Source: Pseudomonas cuatrocienegasensis
GTDB lineage: Bacteria; Pseudomonadota; Gammaproteobacteria; Pseudomonadales; Pseudomonadaceae
Length of the DNA: 64,000 nucleotides
Assembly: GCF_900110925.1 (NCBI RefSeq)
Contig: NZ_FOFP01000009.1
Span: 1 to 64,000, forward strand
Direction of reading: 5' to 3'
Positions within the stretch are counted from its first letter, which is position 1. Each line of letters begins with the position of its first letter. This document shows, one piece after another, positions 9,712 through 19,862 of this stretch. Under the pieces are notes generated by a model. It did not search any database and was not told the origin of the DNA. It saw nothing but the letters and a program-made list of their open reading frames with translations. The translations under genes and the position numbers were made by a program.

Positions 9712-9933
9712 TCACAAGCCAGCGGCGTAGAGCACCAGTTTGACGATCACGAGAATCACCAAGACAAATACTGCGGTGAACAAAAGGCCCAGGATAATAA
9801 AGTGACTGGGCTTGCCGCGGCTGAAGTCACGACTACGGTTTTTGCCGCTTTGCACGCCGATTGCCGCCGCCAGCACGCTGTGCAGCATCTGCCGGAAGGT
9901 AAGGGGCGTGTTGGAATCATCCTGTTCGCTCAT
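9712..9933 (-). CDS. DUF2970 small membrane protein
   Basis: A 73-residue protein of the DUF2970 family. It has a conserved N-terminal part (LTFRQMLHSVLAAAIGVQS) and one C-terminal membrane helix (FIILGLLFTAVFVLVILVIV). The family occurs across proteobacteria with no assigned function. It is monocistronic here. The 228 bases upstream (9934-10161), which also hold the start region of the ZIP gene, show no clear operator. Confidence 0.8.
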   Translation of the reverse strand: MSEQDDSNTPLTFRQMLHSVLAAAIGVQSGKNRSRDFSRGKPSHFIILGLLFTAVFVLVILVIVKLVLYAAGL

Positions 9934-10161
9934 GGGCAGGCCTCCTGGGATCGTATTCTAAGCGTAGACCTTCATACGCTAGATGAGGGGCAGCAAGAGC
10001 CAGACATCGGTAAGAAGGAACCAAACGCACAGCTCTTCTTCAGAGAATTATCTGATACGAAAAAGCTATCGAGGCCATGGGGCTGCTATGGCACCTGGCT
10101 TGTTCAAGGGCAACAGTCGCTGCGGTAGTCTTGTTCCCTGCTTATCAATGAAGCGAGCCTT

Positions 10162-11088
10162 ATGGACACCCTGCATAACCAATACATGACCTTCCGCTCC
10201 GCCTGGGTGGCTCAGGCGCGTAGCAACCCCTGGATTACCGCAGGCTTTGCCATTGCCCTGCTGGCTGTGATCGCGCTGCTGATCGGCAGTGCGGCAAATG
10301 CCATGGGCCAGCCAGCCGACAACCTGCGCTATGCGCTCTATGGCGGTTTCGCCGGTTTTGCCGCGACAGCATTTGGCGCGCTGCTGGCTATCGGGCTTGG
10401 CGGGATATCGGCGCGGCTGCAGGACAGCATGCTGGGTTTCGCCGCCGGGATGATGCTTGCGGCCAGTTCGTTTTCCCTGATTCTGCCAGGGCTGGAGGCA
10501 GCCACTTCCCTGACCGATAGCAATATGCTCGGCGCCGCGACTGTGGTGCTGGGTCTGGGGCTGGGCGTGCTACTGATGCTCGGCCTCGATTACTTCACCC
10601 CCCACGAACATGAAAGCACCGGACCCTGTGGGCCCGATTGCGAGCGGATCAACCGGGTCTGGCTGTTCGTCTTCGCCGTGACCCTGCATAACCTGCCCGA
10701 AGGTATGGCGATTGGCGTGGGCTTTGCGGCTGGCGATCTGAGCGTGGGCATTCCCCTGGCCAGCGCCATTTCCATCCAGGATATTCCAGAGGGCCTGGCA
10801 GTCGCGCTGGCGCTGCGTACCACAGGTCTGTCCGCCGTCACGGCCTCACTGGTGGCAATGGCCACAGGCATCATGGAACCGATCGGGGCGCTTGTCGGCA
10901 TTGGCCTGTCCAGCGGCTATGCGCTGGCCTACCCCGTGAGTATGGGACTGGCAGCAGGGGCAATGATTTTTGTGGTGTCCCATGAAATTATCCCGGAGAC
11001 GCACCGTAATGGTCATCAGACCTCAGCCACCTTGGGCTTGATGGGAGGCTTCGCGGTGATGATGTTTCTCGATACGGCCCTGGGGTGA
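10162..11088 (+). CDS. ZIP-family divalent metal transporter
   Basis: A 308-residue inner-membrane protein with about eight helices. The metal-binding motifs of the ZIP family are present: HNLPEG at 176-181 in one helix and QDIPEG at 206-211 in the next. A hydrophilic loop with HEHESTGPCGPDC (148-160) between helices could bind metal before transport. The family brings zinc, iron or other divalent ions into the cytosol; it is closest to the GufA/ZupT-like bacterial group. No Zur or Fur site was recognised upstream. Confidence 0.88.
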   Translation: MDTLHNQYMTFRSAWVAQARSNPWITAGFAIALLAVIALLIGSAANAMGQPADNLRYALYGGFAGFAATAFGALLAIGLGGISARLQDSMLGFAAGMMLAASSFSLILPGLEAATSLTDSNMLGAATVVLGLGLGVLLMLGLDYFTPHEHESTGPCGPDCERINRVWLFVFAVTLHNLPEGMAIGVGFAAGDLSVGIPLASAISIQDIPEGLAVALALRTTGLSAVTASLVAMATGIMEPIGALVGIGLSSGYALAYPVSMGLAAGAMIFVVSHEIIPETHRNGHQTSATLGLMGGFAVMMFLDTALG

Positions 11089-11137
11089 TTGTCTGCTTCG
11101 GCGTTTCCAGAGTGAGGGGGCGGCAGGGAGGCAGCGG

Positions 11138-11920
11138 TTGAACAAACAGGCAAACAGTGTGATGCGACGGGCCATCTTGCTACTTCTCTTGCTGGGCAGC
11201 GCGCCTCTGGCGCAGTCTCAGGTGCTCAACGTCTATATAGGGCAGGGGCAGATGCCGTTCGCCGATGGCACCCCTGCACGCCCGGGCATCTTTGCCGAGC
11301 TGATGCAGGTGCTGTGCGTACGTGCCGGTTTCGATTGTCGGATGCGCAAGGTGCCATGGCGGCGTGTACTGAGCGAGGCGCAGGACGATCCTCAGGCGGT
11401 GGTGCTCAATATGGGGCGTATTGCCGAGCGCGAGCATGCCTTTCTCTGGCTGCTCAATGTGCTACCCACTGCCTATGTCCTGGCCAGTACACAGCAGGCC
11501 TATGACACGCTGGAACAAGCACTGCATGCCGGGCCTGTCGCCGTCATGAGTGGTACGCCCAGGGCGCACGAATTGCGCAGCATGCGCCAGCCTGGTCGGG
11601 AGGTCGTGGAAGTCACTGATCCTGAGCAGGCCGCACATCTGATGCGAGTAGGTCGCCTGGCTGCCTGGTATGAGATCGATTTGCGTATCAGCTACCTGTG
11701 GCGACGCCTGGGTAATGCTGGACAGCCGTTGTTGACGGGGCAGGCCATCGCCACCACCCACAGCTACATAGCGGCCAATCTGGCGTTGGAGAACGCCGCG
11801 GATGTGCAGGAACGTCTAAATACCGAGTTTCGCGCAATGCATGCCGATGGCAGTTGGCGGGTGATTCTGGAGCACTACCTGCCTCCTGAAGGAGTCGAGC
11901 ACCTGCTGCGTGCCAGGTAG
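11138..11920 (+). CDS. Periplasmic solute-binding protein, PBPb (amino-acid type)
   Basis: A 260-residue secreted protein of the extracellular solute-binding family 3 (PBPb) fold. A TTG start at 11138 is preferred because GGGAGG lies just upstream; ATG at 11162 is the alternative. The signal peptide is RRAILLLLLLGSAPLAQSQ. The mature protein is short and includes RKVPWRRVLSEAQ and the C-terminal WRVILEHYLPPEGV. Such lone proteins in Pseudomonas are often orphan binding proteins. No transporter genes are adjacent and the ligand is unknown. Confidence 0.75.
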   Translation: MNKQANSVMRRAILLLLLLGSAPLAQSQVLNVYIGQGQMPFADGTPARPGIFAELMQVLCVRAGFDCRMRKVPWRRVLSEAQDDPQAVVLNMGRIAEREHAFLWLLNVLPTAYVLASTQQAYDTLEQALHAGPVAVMSGTPRAHELRSMRQPGREVVEVTDPEQAAHLMRVGRLAAWYEIDLRISYLWRRLGNAGQPLLTGQAIATTHSYIAANLALENAADVQERLNTEFRAMHADGSWRVILEHYLPPEGVEHLLRAR

Positions 11921-11987
11921 CAGTTGCCGCATTGCCACGTCATACTAGCGCGCTGATTTGCATGATTTAAGCGGCGTGGAGCGGGCA

Positions 11988-12290
11988 ATGAAATACATAC
12001 ACCAGCGTGAGCACCTCAACGAAGATGACGTCGTCGTCATCGAGTGCTCGCAGACCTGCAACATTCGCCTGATGAACGACGCGAACTTTCGCAGTTTCAA
12101 AAACGGAGGCCGGCACACCTACCACGGTGGTGCCTTCGATACATTCCCTGCGCGTATCACCGTACCCAGCAGCGGCTTCTGGAACATCACGATCGATACG
12201 GTAACGCGCAAAGCCATCAGCGTGACCCGCAAGCCGACCCTCAAGCATTCGATCAAGATCGTGCGCCGCTCGACTTCGCGACTAAGTTGA
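11988..12290 (+). CDS. DUF1883 domain protein
   Basis: A 100-residue protein matching the DUF1883 fold. It begins MKYIHQREHLNEDDVVVIECS, includes the conserved RSFKNGGRHTYHGG stretch, and ends in a beta strand with NITIDTV. The ATG at 11988 is chosen over an upstream one because the family starts here. DUF1883 is a compact beta domain, sometimes joined to TIR or other domains, with no proven function. The last 20 residues are basic. Bases 12291-12407 downstream hold nothing recognisable. Confidence 0.8.
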   Translation: MKYIHQREHLNEDDVVVIECSQTCNIRLMNDANFRSFKNGGRHTYHGGAFDTFPARITVPSSGFWNITIDTVTRKAISVTRKPTLKHSIKIVRRSTSRLS

Positions 12291-12407
12291 GTGCCAGGTC
12301 CTGCCGCGTTTGCCTGCACCGGTAAACAGGGTGGATGAAAAGGCGCGATTCATGCCGATTGAACAGCATCCCGGTGGGAGGCCGTGAGGCCTATTCCACC
12401 GCGGGCT

Positions 12408-12950
12408 TTACCTGTTGCTCTCGGTATTTCCTGCCAACCATTGCTGCACTACCTGCAAGGCTTGGGTCTGGCGTTGCTGCCAGTCGCCTTCAATGCTTCG
12501 TAGTGGTTGCCGATGCAAACGCAGCCAGTGTTCACAGCGCCGATAAAACGCTTGCCGTTGTGCCAGCTCCGGTTGGCAGCGTTGGCCATCATCTACCCAT
12601 GCCACATGGTTGGGGCTGAGCAGCAGGTGTAAATGGTATTCGCGCTCGAGCAGCGCCGACTCCATCCAGCTGGGGCAGGCGGCAAACAGCTCCTGGCTCC
12701 AGAGCATATTGCTGAGCAGGTGAGTGTCGAGAATCAACAGCTCTGGTCGAGCGGCGCGGGCCTGATCTTCCCATTGCAGTTGGCCGCGAGCGATCTGCTC
12801 AACATCCGCATAGCAGGTGTCGCGCCCTGTCTGCTCGATAAAGTGGCGAACGTACTCGCCGACAACGATACCGCCAAATGCAGCCTGGAGTGTGCCAGCC
12901 AGCCAGCTTTTACCCGTGGACTCCGGGCCGGTCAGGACCAGTACCTTCAT
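12408..12950 (-). CDS. NadR-like AAA/P-loop kinase (probable ribosylnicotinamide kinase)
   Basis: A 180-residue P-loop protein whose Walker A is GPESTGKS (8-15), the form seen in the C-terminal kinase domain of NadR. The protein corresponds to that domain alone, without the adenylyltransferase or DNA-binding parts. The likely reaction is phosphorylation of nicotinamide riboside to NMN. Its ATG overlaps the end of pnuC by four bases, so the transporter and kinase form a salvage pair in which phosphorylation traps the imported riboside. This is inferred from family and context. Confidence 0.85.
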   Translation of the reverse strand: MKVLVLTGPESTGKSWLAGTLQAAFGGIVVGEYVRHFIEQTGRDTCYADVEQIARGQLQWEDQARAARPELLILDTHLLSNMLWSQELFAACPSWMESALLEREYHLHLLLSPNHVAWVDDGQRCQPELAQRQAFYRRCEHWLRLHRQPLRSIEGDWQQRQTQALQVVQQWLAGNTESNR

Positions 12951-13513
12951 GCCAGGGTCAGGGCGCGGTCACGCCGCCATGTCAGCCAGCCATTGATCGC
13001 CAGCAGGGTGAATAGCGCATACAGCCCGGCGGTCAGGTACAGGCCGTGGTGCAGGAACAGCACCACGAAGAGCACGTCGAGGATAATCCACAGCGGCCAG
13101 CACTCGACGCGTTTTTGCGCCATCCAGACTTGCGCAACCAGGCTGAAGGCGCTGAGCGTTGCGTCTTGCCAAGGCGCCGTGGCATCGGTGAATACCGCCA
13201 TCAAATAACCCAGCAGGAGTGCGCCTGTTGCCCCGACCATCAGGCTCAGCAGGACGCCGTATGGGGTGAGCCGATTGACCTGCACACCGGTTTGAGCATC
13301 GCCGCCACGCGTCCATTGCCACCAGCCATAGACCTGCAGAGCGGCATACACGCCCTGCAGCAGCATGTTTGAATACAGCGCGGCGTCGTAAAAAATCCAG
13401 CCATACATCACCACCATGATCAGGCCGATGGGCCAGCACCACGGGTTTTGTTTGACTGTCAGCCAGACGGCGACAACGCCAATAATCGATGCCAGTATTT
13501 CCAGGGTCGACAT
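12947..13513 (-). CDS. pnuC: Nicotinamide riboside transporter PnuC
   Basis: A 188-residue inner-membrane protein with about seven helices and the PnuC family pattern. This includes NPWCWPIGLIMVVMYGWIFYD near the N-terminus, the repeated LQVYGWWQW motif, and WIILDVLFVVLFLHHGLYLTA near the end. PnuC carries nicotinamide riboside by facilitated diffusion. It overlaps the downstream kinase gene by four bases. The open frame is read in full with no sign of damage. Confidence 0.92.
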   Translation of the reverse strand: MSTLEILASIIGVVAVWLTVKQNPWCWPIGLIMVVMYGWIFYDAALYSNMLLQGVYAALQVYGWWQWTRGGDAQTGVQVNRLTPYGVLLSLMVGATGALLLGYLMAVFTDATAPWQDATLSAFSLVAQVWMAQKRVECWPLWIILDVLFVVLFLHHGLYLTAGLYALFTLLAINGWLTWRRDRALTLA

Positions 13514-13572
13514 AAGATTCCAGCATAAAGCGTATTGAAATGCGCGAAGTGGCGACTGTCGAAAGCCCCTGT

Positions 13573-16500
13573 TTAGTTGTCGTAACCCAGGTTCGGCGCC
13601 AGCCAGCGTTCGCTGACATTCAGGTCCTGCTTCTTGCGCGCGGTGTAGCTTTCCACCTGGTCCTTATCGATCTTGCCGACGGCGAAGTACTGCGCCTGTG
13701 GGTGAGCGAAGTACCAGCCGCTGACGGCGGCGGCGGGGAACATGGCGTAGTGCTCGGTGAGGAACACACCGCTGGCGCCGGCCTTGTTGAATTCGGCTGC
13801 CGGGTCGAGCAGGGTGAAAAGGGTCTTCTTCTCGGTATGGTCCGGGCAGGCAGGGTAGCCGGGAGCAGGGCGGATGCCTTTGTAGGCTTCCTTGATCAGC
13901 TCGTCGTTGCTCAACGCTTCTTCCGGGTCGTAGCCCCAGTAGTGGGTACGCACCTCTTTGTGCAGCCATTCGGCGCAGGCCTCGGCCAAACGGTCGGCCA
14001 GGGCTTTGACCATGATCGAGTTGTAGTCGTCGCCGGCGTCCTGATAAGCCTTGGCCACTTCCTCGGCGCCGATGCCGGCGGTGGTGATAAAGCCGCCGAC
14101 GTAGTCGGTAATGCCGCTGTCTTTCGGCGCGACGAAGTCGGCCAGGGAAAAGTTCGGCTTGCCGTCCGGCTTGATGGTCTGCTGGCGCAGGTGGTGCAGG
14201 GTGGCCAGTTTCTCGCCGTTGTCGGCGTAGACGTCCAGATCGTCGTCGTTCACCTGGTTGGCTGGCCAGAAACCGAACACGGCGCGGGCGCTGATCAGCT
14301 TCTCGTCGATCAGCTTGGCCAGCATTTCCTGGGCGTCGGCATACAGCGCAGTGGCGGCTTCACCGACCACTTCATCGGTGAGGATGCGCGGGAACTTGCC
14401 GGCCAGGTCCCAGGAGATAAAGAACGGCGTCCAGTCGATATATTCGGCCAGCACCTTGAGGTCGATATTCTCCAGCACCTTCACGCCGGTAAAGCTCGGC
14501 ACGGTTGGCTGATACGTCGCCCAGTCGAACTTGGGTTTGTTCTCTACCGATTTGGCGTAGCTCAGACGCTCGGTGCGAGCGCTGCGGTTGGCAGTGCGTT
14601 CGCGTACTTCGATATAGTCCAGGCGGGTGCGTTCGACAAAGTCGGCCTTGAGTTCCTTGGACAGCAACTGGGTGGCCACACCCACCGCGCGCGAGGCGTC
14701 GGTGACGTAGACCACCGCATCGTTCTGGTACTTGGGCTCGATCTTCACCGCGGTGTGGGCTTTCGAGGTGGTCGCGCCGCCGATCATCAGTGGCAGGTGG
14801 AAGCCCTGGCGCTGCATTTCCCGGGCGACATGCACCATCTCGTCGAGCGACGGGGTGATCAGGCCGGACAGACCGATGATGTCGCACTTCTCGGCGATCG
14901 CCGTTTGCAGGATTTTCTCGGCTGGCACCATCACGCCGAGGTCGACGATGTCGTAGCCATTACAGCCCAAGACCACGCCGACAATATTCTTGCCGATATC
15001 GTGCACATCGCCTTTGACCGTGGCCATCAGGATCTTGCCCTTGGCTTCCGGCTTGTCGCCCTTTTCCAGTTCGATAAAGGGGATCAGGTGGCCGACCGCC
15101 TGCTTCATCACCCGGGCGGACTTGACCACCTGGGGCAGGAACATCTTGCCGGCACCGAACAGGTCGCCGACCACGTTCATCCCGGCCATCAGCGGGCCTT
15201 CGATCACTTCAATCGGCCGCGCGCACTGCTGGCGACATTCCTCGGTGTCTTCGATGATATGGCTGGTGATGCCCTTGACCAGCGCGTGCTTGAGGCGGTC
15301 GACCACGTTCCAGGTGCGCCACTCTTCGGTTTCGACTTCTTTGACGCTGCCGTCGCCCTTGTAGTTGTCGGCAATGGCCAGCAGCGCTTCGGTGGCACCT
15401 TCGTGGCGGTTGAGCACCACGTCCTCCACCGCGTCGCGCAGCTCTTTGGGAATCTCGTCGTAGATTTCCAGTTGGCCGGCGTTGACGATGCCCATGGTCA
15501 GGCCGTTCTGGATCGCGTAGTACAAGAACACCGAGTGAATCGCCTCACGCACCGGGTTGTTGCCACGGAAGGAGAACGACACGTTCGACACGCCGCCCGA
15601 GGACAGTGCGTGGGGTAGGTGGTCGCGGATATAGGCGCAGGCCTCGATAAAGTCGACCGCGTAGTTGTTGTGCTCCTCGATGCCGGTGGCCACGGCGAAA
15701 ATGTTCGGGTCGAAGATGATGTCTTCCGGCGGGAAGCCCACTTCATTGACCAGAATGTCATAGCTGCGCTGGCAGATTTCGCGTTTGCGCGCGGCAGTGT
15801 CGGCCTGGCCGGCTTCGTCGAAGGCCATTACCACCACGGCGGCGCCGTAGCGCTTGCACAGCTTGGCGTGGTGCTTGAACTGCTCGACGCCTTCCTTCAT
15901 GGAGATCGAGTTGACGATGCCCTTGCCCTGGATGCACTTCAGGCCAGCTTCGATCACCTCCCATTTGGAGGAGTCGATCATGATCGGCACCCGGGAAATG
16001 TCCGGTTCGCCGGCGATCAGGTTCAAGAAGGTGACCATGGCCTTCTGTGAATCGAGCATGCCCTCGTCCATGTTGATGTCGATCACCTGGGCACCGGCTT
16101 CCACCTGCTGCAGGGCGACTTCAAGGGCTTCGGTGTAGTTGTCCTCACGGATCAGTCGGGCGAATTTGGCCGAGCCGGTGATATTGGTGCGCTCGCCGAC
16201 GTTGATAAACAGCGAGTTGCGGTCGATGGTGAAGGGCTCAAGACCGGACAGGCGACAGGCCTTGGGAATATCCGGAATGGCGCGCGGCGGGTATTTGCTT
16301 ACGGCTTCGGCAATCGCCTGGATATGCGCAGGCGTGGTGCCGCAGCAGCCGCCGACAATGTTCAAAAAGCCGCTGGCGGCGAACTCTTCCACCACTGCGG
16401 CCATTTCCGCCGGGGTTTCGTCGTATTCACCAAAGGCGTTCGGCAGGCCGGCGTTGGGGTGGGCGGAAACGTTGGTTTCCGCCTTGGCTGCCAGCTCTTC

Positions 16501-17289
16501 CAGATAGGGGCGCAGGTCCTTGGCACCGAGGGCGCAGTTCAGGCCCACGGAGATCGGCTTGGCGTGGCGCACCGAGTTCCAGAAGGCTTCGGTGGTCTGG
16601 CCCGACAAGGTGCGACCGGAGGCGTCGGTGATAGTGCCGGAAATCATGATCGGCAACTCGAAGCCTTGCTGCTCGAAGACTTCCTGCACGGCAAAGATCG
16701 CCGCCTTGGCGTTGAGGGTGTCGAAGATGGTTTCGATCAGGATCATATCCGCGCCGCCTTCGATCAGGCCGCGGGTGGCTTCCACGTAGTTTTCCACCAG
16801 TTCGTCGAAGGTGACGTTGCGGTAGCCAGGGTTGTTCACATCCGGGGAGATCGAGCAGGTACGACTTGTAGGACCGAGCACGCCGGCAACGAAGCGCGGG
16901 CGATCCGGGGTTTCCAGGGTTTTCGCATCGGCCACGCTACGGGCCAGGCGCGCGCCCTCGACGTTCAGCTCGTACACCAGGCTTTCCATGCCGTAGTCGG
17001 CCTGGGACACCTGGGTGGCGTTGAAGGTATTGGTTTCCAGGATGTCTGCGCCGGCATCCAGGTAGGCCTTCTCAATGGCACCGATCACGTCCGGGCGGCT
17101 GAGGATCAGCAGGTCGTTGTTGCCTTTGACATCCTGCGGCCAGTCGGCGAAGCGTTCGCCACGGTAATCGGCTTCTTCCAGTTTGTAGCTCTGGATCATG
17201 GTGCCCATGCCGCCGTCGAGGATCAGGATGCGCTCGTTGAGGGCGCGCTGAAGGGCGTTAAGACGGGCACTACGGTCGGACAGGGGCAT
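13573..17289 (-). CDS. metH: Cobalamin-dependent methionine synthase
   Basis: A 1238-residue modular enzyme that transfers a methyl group from methyltetrahydrofolate to homocysteine. In order: the homocysteine domain with zinc cysteines (NCALG, GGCCGT), the pterin-binding domain (from about residue 350), the cobalamin cap, the B12 domain with the base-off His in DVHDIGKN, and the reactivation domain that binds S-adenosylmethionine ([12 protein letters not shown]). The start at 17289 removes an unlikely 33-codon extension. Length is normal for the family. It is divergent from cti, sharing about 170 bases of control region; no cobalamin or SAH riboswitch was recognised there. Confidence 0.96.
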   Translation of the reverse strand: MPLSDRSARLNALQRALNERILILDGGMGTMIQSYKLEEADYRGERFADWPQDVKGNNDLLILSRPDVIGAIEKAYLDAGADILETNTFNATQVSQADYGMESLVYELNVEGARLARSVADAKTLETPDRPRFVAGVLGPTSRTCSISPDVNNPGYRNVTFDELVENYVEATRGLIEGGADMILIETIFDTLNAKAAIFAVQEVFEQQGFELPIMISGTITDASGRTLSGQTTEAFWNSVRHAKPISVGLNCALGAKDLRPYLEELAAKAETNVSAHPNAGLPNAFGEYDETPAEMAAVVEEFAASGFLNIVGGCCGTTPAHIQAIAEAVSKYPPRAIPDIPKACRLSGLEPFTIDRNSLFINVGERTNITGSAKFARLIREDNYTEALEVALQQVEAGAQVIDINMDEGMLDSQKAMVTFLNLIAGEPDISRVPIMIDSSKWEVIEAGLKCIQGKGIVNSISMKEGVEQFKHHAKLCKRYGAAVVVMAFDEAGQADTAARKREICQRSYDILVNEVGFPPEDIIFDPNIFAVATGIEEHNNYAVDFIEACAYIRDHLPHALSSGGVSNVSFSFRGNNPVREAIHSVFLYYAIQNGLTMGIVNAGQLEIYDEIPKELRDAVEDVVLNRHEGATEALLAIADNYKGDGSVKEVETEEWRTWNVVDRLKHALVKGITSHIIEDTEECRQQCARPIEVIEGPLMAGMNVVGDLFGAGKMFLPQVVKSARVMKQAVGHLIPFIELEKGDKPEAKGKILMATVKGDVHDIGKNIVGVVLGCNGYDIVDLGVMVPAEKILQTAIAEKCDIIGLSGLITPSLDEMVHVAREMQRQGFHLPLMIGGATTSKAHTAVKIEPKYQNDAVVYVTDASRAVGVATQLLSKELKADFVERTRLDYIEVRERTANRSARTERLSYAKSVENKPKFDWATYQPTVPSFTGVKVLENIDLKVLAEYIDWTPFFISWDLAGKFPRILTDEVVGEAATALYADAQEMLAKLIDEKLISARAVFGFWPANQVNDDDLDVYADNGEKLATLHHLRQQTIKPDGKPNFSLADFVAPKDSGITDYVGGFITTAGIGAEEVAKAYQDAGDDYNSIMVKALADRLAEACAEWLHKEVRTHYWGYDPEEALSNDELIKEAYKGIRPAPGYPACPDHTEKKTLFTLLDPAAEFNKAGASGVFLTEHYAMFPAAAVSGWYFAHPQAQYFAVGKIDKDQVESYTARKKQDLNVSERWLAPNLGYDN

Positions 17290-17371
17290 GGGCGCAACTA
17301 CCTGGAAAGCGGGAACAGAACGGAGCGCGATGATAGCAAAGCTGTGCCGTTTTGCAGCTGCCCAGCCAATC

Positions 17372-17390
17372 ACATGAATATCGCTCATGT
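17372..17390. promoter_or_regulatory. Inverted repeat between metH and cti
   Basis: ACATGA, seven bases, TCATGT. It lies 83 bases before metH and 68 before cti. It contains TGAATATCGCTCA, one mismatch from the TGAA-N5-TTCA form known for MetR, the activator of methionine genes. A MetR role is a guess from this likeness and the metH context. Confidence 0.35.
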
Positions 17391-17457
17391 TGGGGCGGGT
17401 GTTCGGCGGTTGGCCACCCCGCTAGAATTCCCACCTTAATCCTGCGGAAACCTGCAC

Positions 17458-19746
17458 ATGCCCCATCCTGTTTGGCTCAGCGCTGTCCTGGCGCTGTGCG
17501 CCTCGGTTTCTGCGTTTGCCGCCGACTCCGTTCCTTCCTACAGCCGCGATATCCAGCCGATCTTCACCCAGAACTGCGTGGCCTGCCATGCCTGCTATGA
17601 CGCCCCGTGCCAGCTCAACCTGGGCAGTGGCGAGGGCGCCGAGCGCGGCGCCAACCCAGTCCCCGTGTACAACGGCACCCGCAGCGCGGCGCAGGCCACG
17701 ACGCGCTTGTTCCTCGACGCCCATGGCAGCGAGGCCTGGCGGCGCAAGGGGTTTCACTCGGTATTGGAGGGGCAAGGCAGCCAGCCGGCACTGATGGCGC
17801 AAATGCTCGAACTGGGGCGCACCCAGCCGTTGCCGGCTAATGCCAAGCTGCCAGACGATCTGGCGATTGGCATCGACCGGGCTAACAGCTGCGCCTTGCC
17901 GGGTGAGTTCGAGCGTTTTGCTGCTAAGCAGCCGCTGGCCGGGATGCCATTCGCCGTGACCGGCCTGGCCGAGGCGGATTACCAGACGCTGCAACGCTGG
18001 ATCGCAGCAGGTGCGCCTGTCGATGAGCAGGCGCTGCAGCCCAGCGCCGTGGAGCGCCGGCAGATCGACGCCTGGGAGGCGTTGCTCAACGCTCCGGGTG
18101 CCCGTGAGGAGCTGGTGGCCCGCTGGTTGTATGAGCACCTGTTTCTCGCACATTTGTATATGGAAGGTGGTGAGCCCGGGCATTTTTTCCAACTGGTGCG
18201 TTCACGCACGCCCAGCGGCCAGCCGCTCGACCCAATCGCCACGCGCCGACCGAATGATGACCCCGGTGTCGAGTTCTACTACCGCATGGTGCCGGTTGAG
18301 GGGGTGATCGTGCACAAGACGCACATCACCTATCCGCTGAGCGAACAGCGCCTGGCGCGGGTGCGTAGCCTGTTCTTTGCTGGCGACTGGCAGGTTGATG
18401 CCGTGCCGGGTTATGGCACACAACGCCGTGCCAACCCGTTCGAGACCTTTGCAGCGATCCCGGTGCAGGCGCGTTACCAGTTTATGCTCGACAACGCCGA
18501 ATACTTCGTGCGCACCTTTATTCGTGGGCCGGTGTGCCGTGGGCAGATTGCCACGGACGTGATCCGGGACAACTTCTGGGTACTGTTCCAGGACCCGCAG
18601 CACGACCTCTACCTCACCGACGCCGACTACCGTGAGGCCGCCACACCGCTACTGGCCATGCCTGGTCAGTTGGATGATATCGGCGATCTGCTGGGCTTAT
18701 GGCGCAGTTATCGAGACAAACGCAACGCTTATGAAAAGCTGCGCCTGGACACCTACGCCGAGGCCCCGGCGCCGAGCTGGTCGCATATCTGGGCAGGCAA
18801 TGACAATGCGCTGTTATCGATCTTCCGCCAGCACGACAGCGCCTCGGTGCGCAAAGGCCTGATCGGCGCCGTACCGCAAACCCTGTGGTGGATGGATTAC
18901 CCGCTGCTGGAGCGCACCTACTACCAGTTGGTGGTGAATTTCGATGTGTTCGGCAATGTCTCGCACCAGACCCAGACGCGTCTGTATTTCGACCTGATCC
19001 GCAACGGCGCCGAGCAGAATTTTCTCCGCTTGATGCCGGCAGAGTCGCGCCAGGGCCTGCTCGACGACTGGTACCAGAACAGCGGTAAGCTGAAACTCTG
19101 GCTGGATTATCAGGGCATCGACCGCAAGAGCCCGACGGCCTTGAGCCTGGCGCCGGCAGCGCCGACACGGGATTTCGTCCAGCAGTTGCTGGCGCGCTAT
19201 GGCGGGCTCAATGCACGCCCTGATCCGATCAACCGTTGCACCGGCGCGCACTGTTACCGCGAGGGGCTGACGCCGGACGAGCAGGCAGTCGAACAAAGCC
19301 TCAGTCGCCTGGCGGCCAAGCCCGCCGCCGCGCTACGGGTTATCGATCAGTTGCCCGAGGCAACGTTGTTGCGGGTCGAATTTGCCAATGGCAAACGCAG
19401 TATTTACAGCCTGCTGCGTAACCGCGCACACAGCAACGTGGCCTTTATTCTCGGTGAGTCACTGCGTTATCAGCCGGGGCTGGATACCTTGACCGTCTAC
19501 CCAGGCGTGCTCAGCAGTTACCCGAACTTTTTGTTCAACGTGCCGGCTGAGCAGGTGCCGGCGTTCGTCGATGCCCTGGAGCAGGCGCGGGCGGCGGGCA
19601 GCCTGGAGCCGCTGGTCGAGCGCTGGGGGATTCGCCGCACACACCCGGAGTTTTGGCGCTACTTCCATGACCTGTCGGCCTATATTCGCGAGACGGAGCC
19701 GGTGGAAGCCGGGGTGCTGGATATGAATCGCTACCAGAACCTGTAG
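17458..19746 (+). CDS. cti: Periplasmic fatty acid cis/trans isomerase
   Basis: A 762-residue secreted c-type cytochrome-like enzyme that turns cis-unsaturated membrane phospholipid acyl chains into trans forms without cutting the ester. This stiffens the membrane under solvent or heat stress. The signal peptide ends near AFAA (residue 22). A single heme-binding CVACH lies at residues 40-44. The rest matches the long Cti-specific region. It faces away from metH, the same arrangement I recall in Pseudomonas putida. The enzyme is normally constitutive and controlled by substrate access. Confidence 0.93.
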   Translation: MPHPVWLSAVLALCASVSAFAADSVPSYSRDIQPIFTQNCVACHACYDAPCQLNLGSGEGAERGANPVPVYNGTRSAAQATTRLFLDAHGSEAWRRKGFHSVLEGQGSQPALMAQMLELGRTQPLPANAKLPDDLAIGIDRANSCALPGEFERFAAKQPLAGMPFAVTGLAEADYQTLQRWIAAGAPVDEQALQPSAVERRQIDAWEALLNAPGAREELVARWLYEHLFLAHLYMEGGEPGHFFQLVRSRTPSGQPLDPIATRRPNDDPGVEFYYRMVPVEGVIVHKTHITYPLSEQRLARVRSLFFAGDWQVDAVPGYGTQRRANPFETFAAIPVQARYQFMLDNAEYFVRTFIRGPVCRGQIATDVIRDNFWVLFQDPQHDLYLTDADYREAATPLLAMPGQLDDIGDLLGLWRSYRDKRNAYEKLRLDTYAEAPAPSWSHIWAGNDNALLSIFRQHDSASVRKGLIGAVPQTLWWMDYPLLERTYYQLVVNFDVFGNVSHQTQTRLYFDLIRNGAEQNFLRLMPAESRQGLLDDWYQNSGKLKLWLDYQGIDRKSPTALSLAPAAPTRDFVQQLLARYGGLNARPDPINRCTGAHCYREGLTPDEQAVEQSLSRLAAKPAAALRVIDQLPEATLLRVEFANGKRSIYSLLRNRAHSNVAFILGESLRYQPGLDTLTVYPGVLSSYPNFLFNVPAEQVPAFVDALEQARAAGSLEPLVERWGIRRTHPEFWRYFHDLSAYIRETEPVEAGVLDMNRYQNL

Positions 19747-19862
19747 CCGCTTGCGGCAGCGCGTCGCGGTCGATGGATCGACCTTTGCGCTGCACCTGCT
19801 GTCGGAACCCTTGACCGGCGTGCCCCGCATGCCGTTTGAGAGTGAGCTGACAAGAGGGCGGT

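Noticed and set aside
13540..15618. 692-residue plus-strand frame opposite metH
   Set aside because: An antisense shadow caused by GC-rich codon bias; metH on the other strand is unmistakable. The same holds for the long frames opposite nuoL (38382-40556), nuoG (42762-44387) and idh (60588-62456).
17290..17457. Possible riboswitch (SAH or cobalamin) before metH
   Set aside because: The leader is under 170 bases and shows neither the SAH core nor a B12-box.
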